Positions 42,122-51,492 of a stretch of 64,000 bases of DNA are shown here, one piece after another. The first letter of the stretch is position 1. Each line of letters begins with the position of its first letter. The notes below the pieces were generated by a model. That model was given only the letters and a program-made list of their open reading frames with translations. It ran no database searches and had not been told where the DNA came from. This stretch comes from Paradesertivirga superstes (GTDB lineage Bacteria > Bacteroidota > Bacteroidia > Sphingobacteriales > Sphingobacteriaceae), in assembly GCF_037622515.1 (NCBI RefSeq), contig NZ_JBBJCN010000010.1, forward strand, positions 1 to 64,000, written 5' to 3'. Position numbers and translations under genes: made by a program.

Positions 42122-44125
42122 ATGCATGAAGACCAAAAAGCGCTTCAAAAAATCATGGATTTTACGAGGCTAATCAGTATTGTATTTGTCCTTTTGAACA
42201 TCTATTGGTTTTGTTATTCAGCGTTCCAGGAATATCAATTTACCTTAAAATGGTTTGACGGAGTTCTACTAAAGTTAAACCGGTCCACTGGTATTTTCTC
42301 CTGGAATCTTACTACTAAACTCATTGCCCTACTGTTTCTAGCTATCTCTTGTTTTGGCACTAAAGGAAATCCAAATCAAAAAGTAACCTGGTTCCAGGTC
42401 TGGAAAGCTCTTATTATAGGCTTCATTTTATTCTTCCTGAATGTTTTGTTATTAAAGCTGCCAACTCCGATCAGCATGAATGCAGTGGCCTATATTGCCA
42501 CCACCATTGCAGGTTATATGTTTATCCTGAGAGGGGGTGCGCTGATCAGCCGCATACTAAAAAGTGAAATGATGGATGATATTTTCAATGAGGAAAATGA
42601 ATCATTTCCCCAGGAAGAGCAGCTGATGGAAAACGAATATTCAGTGAATATTCCAACCGAATACCAGTTAAAAGGAAAAATAAGGAGGGGTTGGATAAAT
42701 ATCGTAAATCCATTCAGGGCGACAATGGTGCCAGGGACACCGGGTTCAGGTAAAAGTTTTGCAATTATAAAATCTTTCATTGAGCAGCATATCAGGAAGG
42801 GTTTTGCGATGTATGTGTATGATTATAAATTCGATGATCTGTCAAAATATACCTACAATATATTGTTAAGGAATTACGGAAATTTTAAAGTTAAGCCTCG
42901 TTTTTATGTAATCAATCTGGATAACCCTGAAAAGAGCAACCGTTGTAATCCGGTTAGAGCAGAATCACTTCATGATATCATAGATGCCTATGAAAGCGCC
43001 TATACGGTGATGCTTAACCTAAACAAAAGCTGGATACAGAAGCAGGGTGATTTCTTTGTAGAAAGTCCGATCAATTATCTTACGGCAATTATCTGGTTCC
43101 TGAAGTTATATGAAAACGGGAAATTTTGCACCTTTCCTCATGTAAATGAATTTTTAAACAGGAGTTATGATGAGATGTTCCCTATTTTAGGTTCATACCC
43201 AGAGATTGAAAATTACGTCAAGCCATTTGTATCAGCTTACGAAGGTGGTGCAATGGAACAATTGGAAGGCCAGATCGCCAGCGCAAGAATACCGCTTTCA
43301 AGACTTGCCTCCCCCCAACTTTATTGGGTAATGTCCGGGAATGATTTTGAATTGGATATAAATAACCCTGAGGAACCAAAGATCTTGTGCATCGGAAATA
43401 ACCCTGATAGGCAATCCATTTATGGAGCTGCCCTGGGCTTGTATAATGCACGTTTAATTAAGCTTGTTAATAGAAAGGCAAAACTGAAGAGTTCCCTAAT
43501 TATCGATGAATTGCCTACCATTTACTTTAAAGGTTTGGATAATCTCATCGCAACGGCCAGAAGCAATAAAGTTTCGGTCTGTCTATCCTTTCAGGATTTT
43601 AGTCAGCTCGAACGCGACTACGGTAAATCTGAAGCTACTGTGATCAAGAATACGATCGGAAATGTGATCAGTGGTCAGGTTCTTGGAGAGAGCGCAAAAC
43701 AACTATCTGAGCGTTTCGGAAAAATATTACAGAAACGGCAATCAATTTCAATAAATAAAGACAGCACCAGCACTAGCATTAGTACTCAACTCGACAGTGT
43801 TATTCCTTCATCTAAGATTTCATCGTTAACTCAAGGAACATTCGTTGGTGCAGTAGCCGATAATATCGGTGAAGAGATTTCCCAAAAAATGTTTCATGCA
43901 AAAGTCCTGGTAGACATGGATAAAGTAAAAGAGGAGGAGCGAAACTTTGTTGATATACCAAATATTACTAATTTTAAGGACGAGCAGGGTGTGGATAGGA
44001 TGGATGAAATTATCAAAGCAAATTATGTACAGATTAAGCAGGATATCGCTGATCTTGTTGCTAAGGAGCTTACCCGGATAAAACAGGATCCTAATTTAGC
44101 ACACCTGATCAAGCAAAAGGCTTAA
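42122..44125 (+). CDS. mobC: VirD4/TraG-type coupling protein
   Basis: 667 residues. Three or four N-terminal membrane helices (to about 140) precede the motor domain with Walker A PGTPGSGKSFAIIKSF (about 200) and Walker B SLIIDELPTI (about 460), followed by SFQDFSQLERDYG. This is the type IV coupling protein that brings the relaxase-DNA complex to the channel. It follows the relaxase by 26 bp. Confidence 0.93.
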   Translation: MHEDQKALQKIMDFTRLISIVFVLLNIYWFCYSAFQEYQFTLKWFDGVLLKLNRSTGIFSWNLTTKLIALLFLAISCFGTKGNPNQKVTWFQVWKALIIGFILFFLNVLLLKLPTPISMNAVAYIATTIAGYMFILRGGALISRILKSEMMDDIFNEENESFPQEEQLMENEYSVNIPTEYQLKGKIRRGWINIVNPFRATMVPGTPGSGKSFAIIKSFIEQHIRKGFAMYVYDYKFDDLSKYTYNILLRNYGNFKVKPRFYVINLDNPEKSNRCNPVRAESLHDIIDAYESAYTVMLNLNKSWIQKQGDFFVESPINYLTAIIWFLKLYENGKFCTFPHVNEFLNRSYDEMFPILGSYPEIENYVKPFVSAYEGGAMEQLEGQIASARIPLSRLASPQLYWVMSGNDFELDINNPEEPKILCIGNNPDRQSIYGAALGLYNARLIKLVNRKAKLKSSLIIDELPTIYFKGLDNLIATARSNKVSVCLSFQDFSQLERDYGKSEATVIKNTIGNVISGQVLGESAKQLSERFGKILQKRQSISINKDSTSTSISTQLDSVIPSSKISSLTQGTFVGAVADNIGEEISQKMFHAKVLVDMDKVKEEERNFVDIPNITNFKDEQGVDRMDEIIKANYVQIKQDIADLVAKELTRIKQDPNLAHLIKQKA

Positions 44126-44143
44126 AATGGGGTAATCTCGTAT

Positions 44144-44476
44144 ATGAAGGAATTAAAAGAAAGTGAATTGGGTGTTGTTAAAGACCCTAAGGACTTTTGT
44201 AAAGTGGTAGGAAAAAGATTGTTTGAGCTACGTACTAAACACAACATTTCACAGAATAATATCGCAAAAGCCTGCAAACTCACCCAAAACATTCTATCCA
44301 GAATGGAGAATGGGTTTGCAAAATATGACAACTTTCTTGTTGTCTGCAATTACTGGGTATTGAAAGGCTATAATCTAAATTATCTTTTGGCAGAGGATAA
44401 CAGCCCATATCATGAAATTATCCCAATTGAAGATTTAAAACAGGATATTTCTATTTACTTTGATCAGCCTGATTGA
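44144..44476 (+). CDS. XRE-family helix-turn-helix regulator
   Basis: 110 residues with a clear HTH (VGKRLFELRTKHNISQNNIAKACKLTQ; split: residues about 23-50) and a short acidic C-terminus. It starts 18 bp after the coupling-protein gene, so may be in the same transcript, and could regulate transfer genes. Its end overlaps the convergent peptidase gene by 26 bp. Confidence 0.8.
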   Translation: MKELKESELGVVKDPKDFCKVVGKRLFELRTKHNISQNNIAKACKLTQNILSRMENGFAKYDNFLVVCNYWVLKGYNLNYLLAEDNSPYHEIIPIEDLKQDISIYFDQPD

Positions 44477-45170
44477 CAACCTTAGGTTTTTCTTCATTAA
44501 AAAGGTCTAGTTTGAGATAGCAATACCGGTAGGGGTTTACTTCTTTTCCATTTTTTTTTATGATATAATGAAGATGGTTTCCTGTGCTTAATCCAGTACT
44601 GCCTACTCTTCCTATCATTTGACCCTGCCTTACCACTTCTCCCGGAATTACATTATATGCGGATAAATGGCCGTAAATGGTTTCAAACCCGTAACGATGC
44701 CTGATCTTGATGAAAACCCCCAGGTGATCCTTTGAATAGCCCGTAAATTCTATTATGCCCGTTGCAGTTGCGTATATCGGAGTTCCTTTCTTTTGGGGGA
44801 TGTCAATGCCATTATGAAATTTCTTATGTCCGCTTACCGGATGCCATCTGTAGCCATAGGTACTGCTTATCGTTAATTTTTTATAGCTATTCTGAATCAA
44901 TGGAAATACAGATGGAAGCTGTGATAATAGTACACTGTCTTTCTTAAGTATGCTTGCTATTCGGTAAATGTGTTCGTAATCGCTCACCATTTCAACCAAG
45001 TCATTTTTCTCGTTGTTGAATTCTATTTCATCCATTTGACGAATGGTCTGGATTTCCTCCTTTGAATACTTTTTCTTTTGCTGAGCGTTGACAGAAGAAA
45101 AACTCACAATCAATAAGAGTAGAACGACTTTACTTAATGGGTTATCATTCCTAGGCCAGCAGTTGAACAT
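44451..45170 (-). CDS. Secreted M23-family metallopeptidase
   Basis: 239 residues with signal peptide (VVLLLLIVSFSSVNAQ), a helical linker, and a LytM/M23 domain: GYRWHPVSGHKKFHNGIDI gives the first His/Asp ligands and TGNHLHY the HxH. All zinc ligands appear present, so it should cleave peptidoglycan cross-links, likely to open the wall for the mating channel. It is convergent with the XRE gene. Confidence 0.88.
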   Translation of the reverse strand: MFNCWPRNDNPLSKVVLLLLIVSFSSVNAQQKKKYSKEEIQTIRQMDEIEFNNEKNDLVEMVSDYEHIYRIASILKKDSVLLSQLPSVFPLIQNSYKKLTISSTYGYRWHPVSGHKKFHNGIDIPQKKGTPIYATATGIIEFTGYSKDHLGVFIKIRHRYGFETIYGHLSAYNVIPGEVVRQGQMIGRVGSTGLSTGNHLHYIIKKNGKEVNPYRYCYLKLDLFNEEKPKVVNQADQSK

Positions 45171-45336
45171 GGTAACGGTAAATGTAATCCGATAACAATT
45201 TTATTTCTTTTAGGTTTTTTAAAGAGTAGATATTATTGATATTATCAATAAGCCATAAGATTTTTAAAGCATTTTTAGGTAAATAAATATTCTTTTTAAT
45301 ATATTTGGTTATCAACCTACTGAAATATTCATTAAT

Positions 45337-47352
45337 ATGGAAAATCAAACTGAAAAGGCTGTACTTCCAGTATCAGACATAATTCAGGCTTTTTCTCTCG
45401 ACCAGCCTCCCACCGGCAGGCAAGTCCCATCGGAAACCTTTATAGATCATCAGGGCTTCCTGATACCGGAACCATCAGATAATCTTTTGAGGCAAATTGC
45501 AAGTGAACAGGAACGCATCGCAATACGCGGACCTTTCGAATCATTTTCAATTCCTTATTTTCAAAATGATTTACCTGAGCAAAATGTCGGGGCGCTCGAA
45601 ATCACTTCACCTCTTCAGCTGACTGAAGCCTGGCTGTTACAAACGAGAATTCCTCAACTTTTTGAGAATCCTAATACAGGCGAATATTTCAACTTTGAAC
45701 AAAAGGTCAATGCGACTCTTATCGATTATATTAAGGATGAATTGGAGCCCGGCGACCGTCTTAAAATCTTAGAGGCCCTGAGAGAGGATTATTTAAAAAA
45801 TAACAGAAATAGTTTCAATGGTGATAACTACGGAGATCTGATTCAACTGGCTACTACCGGTAAGGATGAAAACAAGGTCGATTATCATTATTTAAATGGG
45901 GTAGTATATTCCAGCTCAAATGATAATCAATTCCTTCCGGTGATGTACCACGATGCAAAACGTGAAGCTACAGACAGTTATGAACCCTCTAAGTATGTAC
46001 CCTATAAAACCTTTATTAATGACATCCTGGAATACGAAAAACAGCCTGGAGCAGTTGTCATTTTACAAAACGAGAATTATGTAAAGGAACTTTTTGTACT
46101 TGATCGCGAAATTGAAATTGCTAAAGAATCAAATAAGTTCCAGGAAAAGGAATTTAATATCATAGAGTTAAACCCTAACATTAACCAGATTCGACTTATT
46201 GGAAAAGATGAAGAGAATAAGGCAGTGATTAGGACTCTTGAAAATAAAGAAGACGTTGAACGGTCCCTCGACAACAAAAAAGTTGCGGGTCTAAGCTTCA
46301 ATGTAAACAAACATAGTTCCTTCTTTTCGAATTTTATTGGAAACTTCACCCGAAACTTCAAAGCAGGGCAGAACAGCCGCTTTCTGATTCTTCCGGTTGA
46401 AAAAACCACACATTTTTTAAATCAACTATTCGATCAATCAAGGTACATCCTTGCAAACCGGAAAAATATTAATCAAGCCCCTATTAAAACCTATTCAGAA
46501 ATGGAAACTCCTACTAAAACTAATTCTCGTTTCAATTTTGATCAAGTGGATTGGAATGGCATCCAGCAAACTACCGGGATCACTGCTGACAGTCTGAAAC
46601 AATCAGGTGATTTAGAACGCTTCTTAAACGGTCAGAAAACATCATTACTTAATCTCTCAGGGGAGCTTACAAGTAAGTCAGGTATTAAAATCAGGATGCA
46701 TCAGCCGGCCAAAATCAAGCTTGTTGATGATGGCACTGGTAAACTTAATCTTGTAATTCATGGTGTTCGGCCTCAGCCCGACATCAGGAATGAATATTTA
46801 GGATATAAGCTTAATGAGGTAGACAAATACAATCTTAAAAATTTCGGAGAGATGGGAAAGGTTGTAGAATGTATTGACATTCAAACCCGCCAGCCGTTTG
46901 CAGCAGTAATTGGTATTGATCCGGAAACTAAAGAAATGGTGAGCATGAGGGCAGACCGTCTTCCTAAAATGATTCCCGACAATTTGAAAGGATTAAATCT
47001 AACTGATGATCAAAAGAAATCACTTGCCGAAGGAAAACCTACCCTTATTGCGGATATGATTGACCGTAAGGGCGAAAAGTTTACTTCTCATGTTGTAATC
47101 TCTGCCGGTAAACAGGGCCTCGATTTTCGTTTCAAAAATGATGTTCCGGTTTTATCAATTCCGGAAACCGCGATTCAACAAAATGTTACTGAACAGCATA
47201 AAGTTCAGACAGCTCAAAACGAGCAGGGTAATAAAACTGAAAAAACAGTAAAACAGGAGGTTGAAACAGGCAAGCCAACTGAAAAAGTAAAAAGCGGTAA
47301 ACAAGCTGGTCAAAAGGAGGGCGAAACCAAAAAAAAAGGTAAAAAATTATAA
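45337..47352 (+). CDS. DUF4099/DUF3945 mobile-element protein
   Basis: 671 residues. A DUF4099-type segment (FDQVDWNGIQQTTGITADSL, about residue 405) is followed by DUF3945 repeats (GKLNLVIHGVRPQP; LTDDQKKSLAEGKPTLIADM). The C-terminal 60 residues are Lys/Gln/Glu-rich and disordered. These proteins are widespread on Bacteroidota conjugative elements with unknown function. A GC hairpin terminator follows. Confidence 0.85.
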   Translation: MENQTEKAVLPVSDIIQAFSLDQPPTGRQVPSETFIDHQGFLIPEPSDNLLRQIASEQERIAIRGPFESFSIPYFQNDLPEQNVGALEITSPLQLTEAWLLQTRIPQLFENPNTGEYFNFEQKVNATLIDYIKDELEPGDRLKILEALREDYLKNNRNSFNGDNYGDLIQLATTGKDENKVDYHYLNGVVYSSSNDNQFLPVMYHDAKREATDSYEPSKYVPYKTFINDILEYEKQPGAVVILQNENYVKELFVLDREIEIAKESNKFQEKEFNIIELNPNINQIRLIGKDEENKAVIRTLENKEDVERSLDNKKVAGLSFNVNKHSSFFSNFIGNFTRNFKAGQNSRFLILPVEKTTHFLNQLFDQSRYILANRKNINQAPIKTYSEMETPTKTNSRFNFDQVDWNGIQQTTGITADSLKQSGDLERFLNGQKTSLLNLSGELTSKSGIKIRMHQPAKIKLVDDGTGKLNLVIHGVRPQPDIRNEYLGYKLNEVDKYNLKNFGEMGKVVECIDIQTRQPFAAVIGIDPETKEMVSMRADRLPKMIPDNLKGLNLTDDQKKSLAEGKPTLIADMIDRKGEKFTSHVVISAGKQGLDFRFKNDVPVLSIPETAIQQNVTEQHKVQTAQNEQGNKTEKTVKQEVETGKPTEKVKSGKQAGQKEGETKKKGKKL

Positions 47353-47370
47353 TTGCTAGGTTTTTACAGG

Positions 47371-47400
47371 AAAGGGGGGGAACCCCTTTTTTTATTTTTT
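47371..47400 (+). terminator. Terminator after the DUF3945 gene
   Basis: AAAGGGG and CCCCTTT form a stem around GGGAA, followed by T-rich sequence. It ends just before the next ATG (47412), which may therefore be read by partial read-through. Confidence 0.7.
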
Positions 47401-47411
47401 CTATCTGCCAT

Positions 47412-48890
47412 ATGAAAAATGAAATGCTCACCTTCCAGGATTTCCGGGAGCGGATCTCCATCATCGAATTAGCAACAGCCTATGGTTATGAACTACAGCC
47501 TGAGAAGGGTAGGGGTATGCCTGTTTTTTACAATTCCCGCCATGATGATATGATTGTTATTGTCAACCCAAAGGATCCGGCAAATCAAGGTTTTTTTAAT
47601 GAACGGGATAAAACAGAAAAGGGAACCCTTATTACCTTTATTCAGAATCGCCTGGGCGATATCTTTCCATCGGATAATTCGAAATCTAAAAATTCAAATG
47701 TAAACGCTGTCCTTTATAAATTTTTAGACTTAGACCCTTTCACAAGGAAGACCATTCAGGAAAAAGTAAAGGTGCAGGAGCTTTCAAACGTTGATCTAAA
47801 GAACTACGATTTCAATTCTCTTAACCTGCAACCGCTGAACAATACTGAGTTCCTGTTGTCGAGGGGTATCAAGCCTGAAACGCTAAATGACCCAATTTTT
47901 AAAGGAGCTATCAAAACAATGGTCAGCAAAAGTGATTACGGTACTTTCTATAATACTGCCTTTCCTTATTCCATGTTTGATGATCAAAAAACAGAAGTCA
48001 TTGTAGGTGCCGAGGTGAGAAATATGAATAATTTCAAGGGCCATGCCGACGGGTCCAATAAAATTAATGGACTTTGGCATAGTAACCCGATAGGGAAGGT
48101 TTCAAATTTCCTTCTTGCTGAAAGTGGCGTGGATTGTCTTTCCCATCACCAGCTAAATCCTGGAGATTCAAAGATGTACCTAAGTTTGGGCGGAAGTTTG
48201 AGTTTAGGACAGCTAAATACTTTTTACCAGTTAAAGAACCTGTATAAAGACACAGCGCCGATAATTACTCTTGCTAATGATAATGATCGACACGGTGCTA
48301 ATTACGACCTGCAGGCTATATCAGACCTTTTATCCCCTTACCTTTCAACACAGTTTCTTAGTTCCCCTAGGGGAACTAAGAAGATTGCCATAGGCGCTGT
48401 AAAGTCACCTAATGGTGACCGGTTCATAAACCTTATCAGCTTCGCTGACAGTCTAATTAGCCGCTTAAACGGTTATAATAATGATGTCAATGAAATAGCC
48501 GGTAAAGAGAAATCACCTTTGCTTCAGATGGAAATTAAACGAGATAAATTCATTTATGCATTTGAAAAAAACCAGCTTAACATTACTTTTCCGTATGACA
48601 ACTATGCTTTAAAGCATTTGAACCAATCTATTCTGGACGTATCCGGTTTTAACCAGATTGTTAAGATTGATAAGCCTATTTTAAAAGACTTTAATGACGA
48701 CCTGAAATTGTTGCAGGGAATTAATATGATTAGAAAGTCGGATAATATGCCTGAAATGGATTATGCTCAGTTCAAGAAAGAAGTTTTTAACGATACCCTT
48801 TCAAAGGATTATCTAAATTATTGTTCCAACTTCATTAACGAGAAATCGAGCAAAAAGCAGGAAGCATCGCGAGTTAGCATCAAGATTTAA
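47412..48890 (+). CDS. Toprim-domain primase-like protein
   Basis: 492 residues. The N-terminal part (RERISIIELATAYGYEL, GTLITFIQNRL) is DUF3991-like, and the middle carries a Toprim fold: LAESGVDCLSH with its glutamate near 235 and LANDNDRHG with the DxD near 290. It lacks an obvious zinc finger. On conjugative elements such proteins are thought to prime the transferred strand. Confidence 0.85.
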   Translation: MKNEMLTFQDFRERISIIELATAYGYELQPEKGRGMPVFYNSRHDDMIVIVNPKDPANQGFFNERDKTEKGTLITFIQNRLGDIFPSDNSKSKNSNVNAVLYKFLDLDPFTRKTIQEKVKVQELSNVDLKNYDFNSLNLQPLNNTEFLLSRGIKPETLNDPIFKGAIKTMVSKSDYGTFYNTAFPYSMFDDQKTEVIVGAEVRNMNNFKGHADGSNKINGLWHSNPIGKVSNFLLAESGVDCLSHHQLNPGDSKMYLSLGGSLSLGQLNTFYQLKNLYKDTAPIITLANDNDRHGANYDLQAISDLLSPYLSTQFLSSPRGTKKIAIGAVKSPNGDRFINLISFADSLISRLNGYNNDVNEIAGKEKSPLLQMEIKRDKFIYAFEKNQLNITFPYDNYALKHLNQSILDVSGFNQIVKIDKPILKDFNDDLKLLQGINMIRKSDNMPEMDYAQFKKEVFNDTLSKDYLNYCSNFINEKSSKKQEASRVSIKI

Positions 48891-48905
48891 TAGAGATAGA
48901 CTGAT

Positions 48906-49232
48906 TTATTTACCGTAAAGTTCCTTTATTTCTGCAAGAAGGCCCTCATCAAAAATTGCTGCTTCGATATTTGCGAATTCAAATGCGACAAGATTAAGTA
49001 TAGCATTCGTAAAATCAGCTCCGTCAAGATTAGCAAAAGCAAAGGAAACTTCACCCGATAAATCGCATTCAACAAACAATGCGCCTCTTAAATCAGACCA
49101 GTCAAACTTAGTATGTCTAAGATCTTCGCCACTGAAATTAACTCCTCTAAGATCACAATCTGAAAAGTCGCTAAGGTAATAATCATGATCGGCATCAAAT
49201 TGTATTGATCGCAGGTCCCTTAATTCTCGCAT
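48906..49232 (-). CDS. Pentapeptide-repeat protein
   Basis: 108 residues with about 12 tandem pentapeptides (e.g. CDLRG VNFSG EDLRH TKFDW SDLRG; ANLDG ADFTN) giving a right-handed beta-helix. Short compared with Qnr-type gyrase protectors (about 215 residues), so target is uncertain. It is convergent with the Toprim gene. Confidence 0.82.
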   Translation of the reverse strand: MRELRDLRSIQFDADHDYYLSDFSDCDLRGVNFSGEDLRHTKFDWSDLRGALFVECDLSGEVSFAFANLDGADFTNAILNLVAFEFANIEAAIFDEGLLAEIKELYGK

Positions 49233-49278
49233 GATTTAAAATATTCTAAGTTCTAAAATAACAAATCTATTTGTATTC

Positions 49279-49345
49279 GGGCGTTCCCAAAGGGCGTACC
49301 ATTCCAGAGTACGCTTCGCTTCCGTCCTAAGGACAAATTTTTCAA
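49279..49345. repeat. GGGCGTTCC-type intergenic repeat remnant, second copy
   Basis: GGGCGTTCCC is followed by CTTCGCTTCCGTCC, similar to the element at 14660. Confidence 0.35.
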
Positions 49346-49374
49346 ATTTCCTTCCATGCTACTAACGCATAATT

Positions 49375-49518
49375 GTAGATAAAAAAAATATCAATTAAGG
49401 CCGGCCAGTCCGGATCCCTTCCAGCTCCAACCAGGCAATGTAGATAAATCTCAATAATTGACCTTCCTCAGGATCCTATGCACTGGTAAAATAATATGCA
49501 CTGGTAAAATAAGTAGAC
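49375..49518 (+). repeat. GTAGA-motif phased array G
   Basis: GTAGAT at 49375 and 49440, GTAGAC at 49513; spaced 65 and 73 bp. The 73-bp unit holds an 18-bp tandem duplication (49477-49494, 49495-49512); without it the unit is 55 bp. Spacers have GGCCGGCC, two GGATCC and GGCCAG. Confidence 0.75.
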
Positions 49519-49526
49519 GATTCTTA

Positions 49527-49666
49527 AATCTTAGGGAAAGTAAGGGGAGAAAAAATTCGGTAGGTAACAAAATGTTGAAATAAAATATATACTAAAACAT
49601 ATATTATAATATACTAATTCGTATATTTATATAACGATTGAAAGAGACAAAAAAACAGATACCGCC
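49527..49666 (+). promoter_or_regulatory. Promoter and leader, copy 2 of the duplicated module
   Basis: TTCGTATATTTATATAACG (49618-49636) followed by GAAAGAGACAAAAAAACA matches the ardC leader almost base for base, and an AAGTAAGGGG block opens both. The intervening 70 bp have diverged. Confidence 0.6.
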
Positions 49667-49879
49667 ATGAAAGATCACTATAACCTCACCCTTCAAATTG
49701 AGATTTTAGCCGACCCGGACTATTCTCCCGAATGGATTAATTCAGAAGCTCAACTTGCTTTAAATAAAGCCTTACAGACCTTAAAAAACCCGGTGTTTGA
49801 TTATTTACACTACTCCATTAAGGTGCTAAGTAAAGAAAAGGTTGAAAACACTAATACTGCTACCAATGAAAACAAATAA
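49667..49879 (+). CDS. Unknown protein, 70 residues
   Basis: Starts MKDHYNLTLQIEILADPD under a promoter-leader like that of ardC. Soluble, no recognised family. Its end overlaps the next gene by 14 bp. Confidence 0.55.
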   Translation: MKDHYNLTLQIEILADPDYSPEWINSEAQLALNKALQTLKNPVFDYLHYSIKVLSKEKVENTNTATNENK

Positions 49880-50084
49880 TATTCTTTCCCGACTGATGAA
49901 AATGAGTTGGGAGATTCAACGGACTAAAAAAGTAAACCGTTCAAAGGCTTTACTTTCTGCCTGGGTAATTGTTCAGAACACTGATTTAACAGTATTCTAC
50001 CTCGTTGAACGCTACTCAAATAAAAGAAATACTCACCTCAACCGGGTATATCCTGAAAACTTGAAACTGTCTTTAACCGCTTAA
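49866..50084 (+). CDS. Unknown small basic protein, 72 residues
   Basis: Starts MKTNNILSRLMKMSWEIQRT at 49866, overlapping the previous stop. The pattern MSWEIQRTKKVNRSKALLSAWVI is one I associate with small conserved proteins of Bacteroidota mobile elements; function unknown. Next gene begins 9 bp later. Confidence 0.6.
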   Translation: MKTNNILSRLMKMSWEIQRTKKVNRSKALLSAWVIVQNTDLTVFYLVERYSNKRNTHLNRVYPENLKLSLTA

Positions 50085-50093
50085 TCTACCCTT

Positions 50094-51029
50094 ATGAATT
50101 CTCATTTTCAAAATTTCTTTATTCATAATCTTGAAACGGAAAAACTAAATATCCATACGACCAAAGAGTTTTATTCTAACCTTTCAAAGGAACAACAGAA
50201 AACCATTAAACAATTCTGCTTATGGAGCAGAACATCAAATTGCTGGATTTCAAAAGGCAAGGCCGAACATTGCAACCGTCTGATTGACCAGCTTGTTGAA
50301 ATGAGTTTTGTTTATCTCGGACAGGAGGGAGAGCGCAAATCGTTTGCTGAAAAAATTGAAAGTAAACAGGTACGGGCAGAGAACAGGGCAGAAAGGGCAG
50401 AAGCACAAGCAGAAAAAGCAGAGCAGAAATCAGAATCACTTTATACCCTTGCAAAAAGTATGGCCGCCTTTATTCCTTTTGGCCAGCCTATACTCGTAAG
50501 TCATCACAGTGAAAAGAAAGACCGCAATTTTAGAAACAAAATTCATAACACTTTTGGAAAAGCCTTTGCCGAGGGCGATAAAGCCGAATATTTCAAACAG
50601 AAAGCGGAAAGAGCGAGAGCTACCGCAGACGGAGCCAAGTTTTCAAATCCCGGCTATCTAAGCTTAAGAATCCGTGAAGCGGAAGCAGATATCAGAAAAT
50701 ATCAAAGAGGGTTAAAGGGCAAGCTTTATGAAAGTTCACCTGAAAGAGAGTTGGATGAGGCAACAAAAATTCACTTTAATAAAAAAATAGAAGAACGAAC
50801 AGAGGAGCTTGATTTCTACAAGCACTGTTTAGAAACTTGCGGCAAACTTGTTTTCGACAAAGCCAGCCTGAAAGACAAGAAATTCATCAGAATCAAAAAA
50901 AGCTGGTTCGAAATCTTAAGACTCAACCCGACTACCATTTCAGTTTACAATACAGTTTTCCCCGAGCGTTCCAGCCAAGCAAAATACCCTTTAAAATACC
51001 TCTATACACAGGTAGAAGAAGCAAAATAA
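50094..51029 (+). CDS. DUF3560 domain protein
   Basis: 311 residues. N-terminal 90 residues unknown, then an alanine/glutamate-rich coiled coil (about 95-120), the DUF3560 signature FGQPILVSHHSEKKDRNFRNKIH, and another helical region with EYFKQKAERARA. Such proteins are common on Bacteroidota plasmids and ICEs; function unknown. Probably transcribed from 49618 with neighbours. Confidence 0.85.
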   Translation: MNSHFQNFFIHNLETEKLNIHTTKEFYSNLSKEQQKTIKQFCLWSRTSNCWISKGKAEHCNRLIDQLVEMSFVYLGQEGERKSFAEKIESKQVRAENRAERAEAQAEKAEQKSESLYTLAKSMAAFIPFGQPILVSHHSEKKDRNFRNKIHNTFGKAFAEGDKAEYFKQKAERARATADGAKFSNPGYLSLRIREAEADIRKYQRGLKGKLYESSPERELDEATKIHFNKKIEERTEELDFYKHCLETCGKLVFDKASLKDKKFIRIKKSWFEILRLNPTTISVYNTVFPERSSQAKYPLKYLYTQVEEAK

Positions 51030-51054
51030 TTAGTAACCCTTAAAACTATCAACT

Positions 51055-51432
51055 ATGGAAATCATCAATGTCAATAACGAATTAAGAGAATTTTACGGTT
51101 CTGAACAATGGTACAGACACCCGGCTACTAAACTTCTTTATACTGATGGCGTTCAATATCTGGCCGAAAAATATGAGTGTTACTGGCTCATAGATTCAAT
51201 TCTTTCCTATAATATAGGCCCGAACGCAATTTCTCTGACGGAGGATTTTCAAAAGTGGGAACTAACCAGAATAATAGATAACGAGGAGGAAACAAATCGT
51301 TTCTGCCTGACCTGCGATGATGGAAGAGGGAACATTTTAGTTACCCAGGCGATTCCACTTTCCGATTTCGAGGGTGATAAAGTAACTCTTTATTTTACTA
51401 ATGACACCCTGCTTTTACCTAGTGAGAACTAA
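51055..51432 (+). CDS. DUF6876-like protein
   Basis: 125 residues with EFYGSEQWYRHPATKLLYTDG and YECYWLIDSILSY, the typical start of a small mobile-element family I know as DUF6876. Function unknown. A GC hairpin terminator follows. Confidence 0.7.
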   Translation: MEIINVNNELREFYGSEQWYRHPATKLLYTDGVQYLAEKYECYWLIDSILSYNIGPNAISLTEDFQKWELTRIIDNEEETNRFCLTCDDGRGNILVTQAIPLSDFEGDKVTLYFTNDTLLLPSEN

Positions 51433-51436
51433 CAGG

Positions 51437-51455
51437 AGGGGGGCAACCCCTTTTA
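51437..51455 (+). terminator. Terminator after the DUF6876-like gene
   Basis: AGGGG and CCCCT pair around GGCAA, followed by TTTATT; the same architecture as the terminator at 47371. Confidence 0.6.
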
Positions 51456-51492
51456 TTCTTCAATATCCATTTCTATAAAATTTCACTTCATC

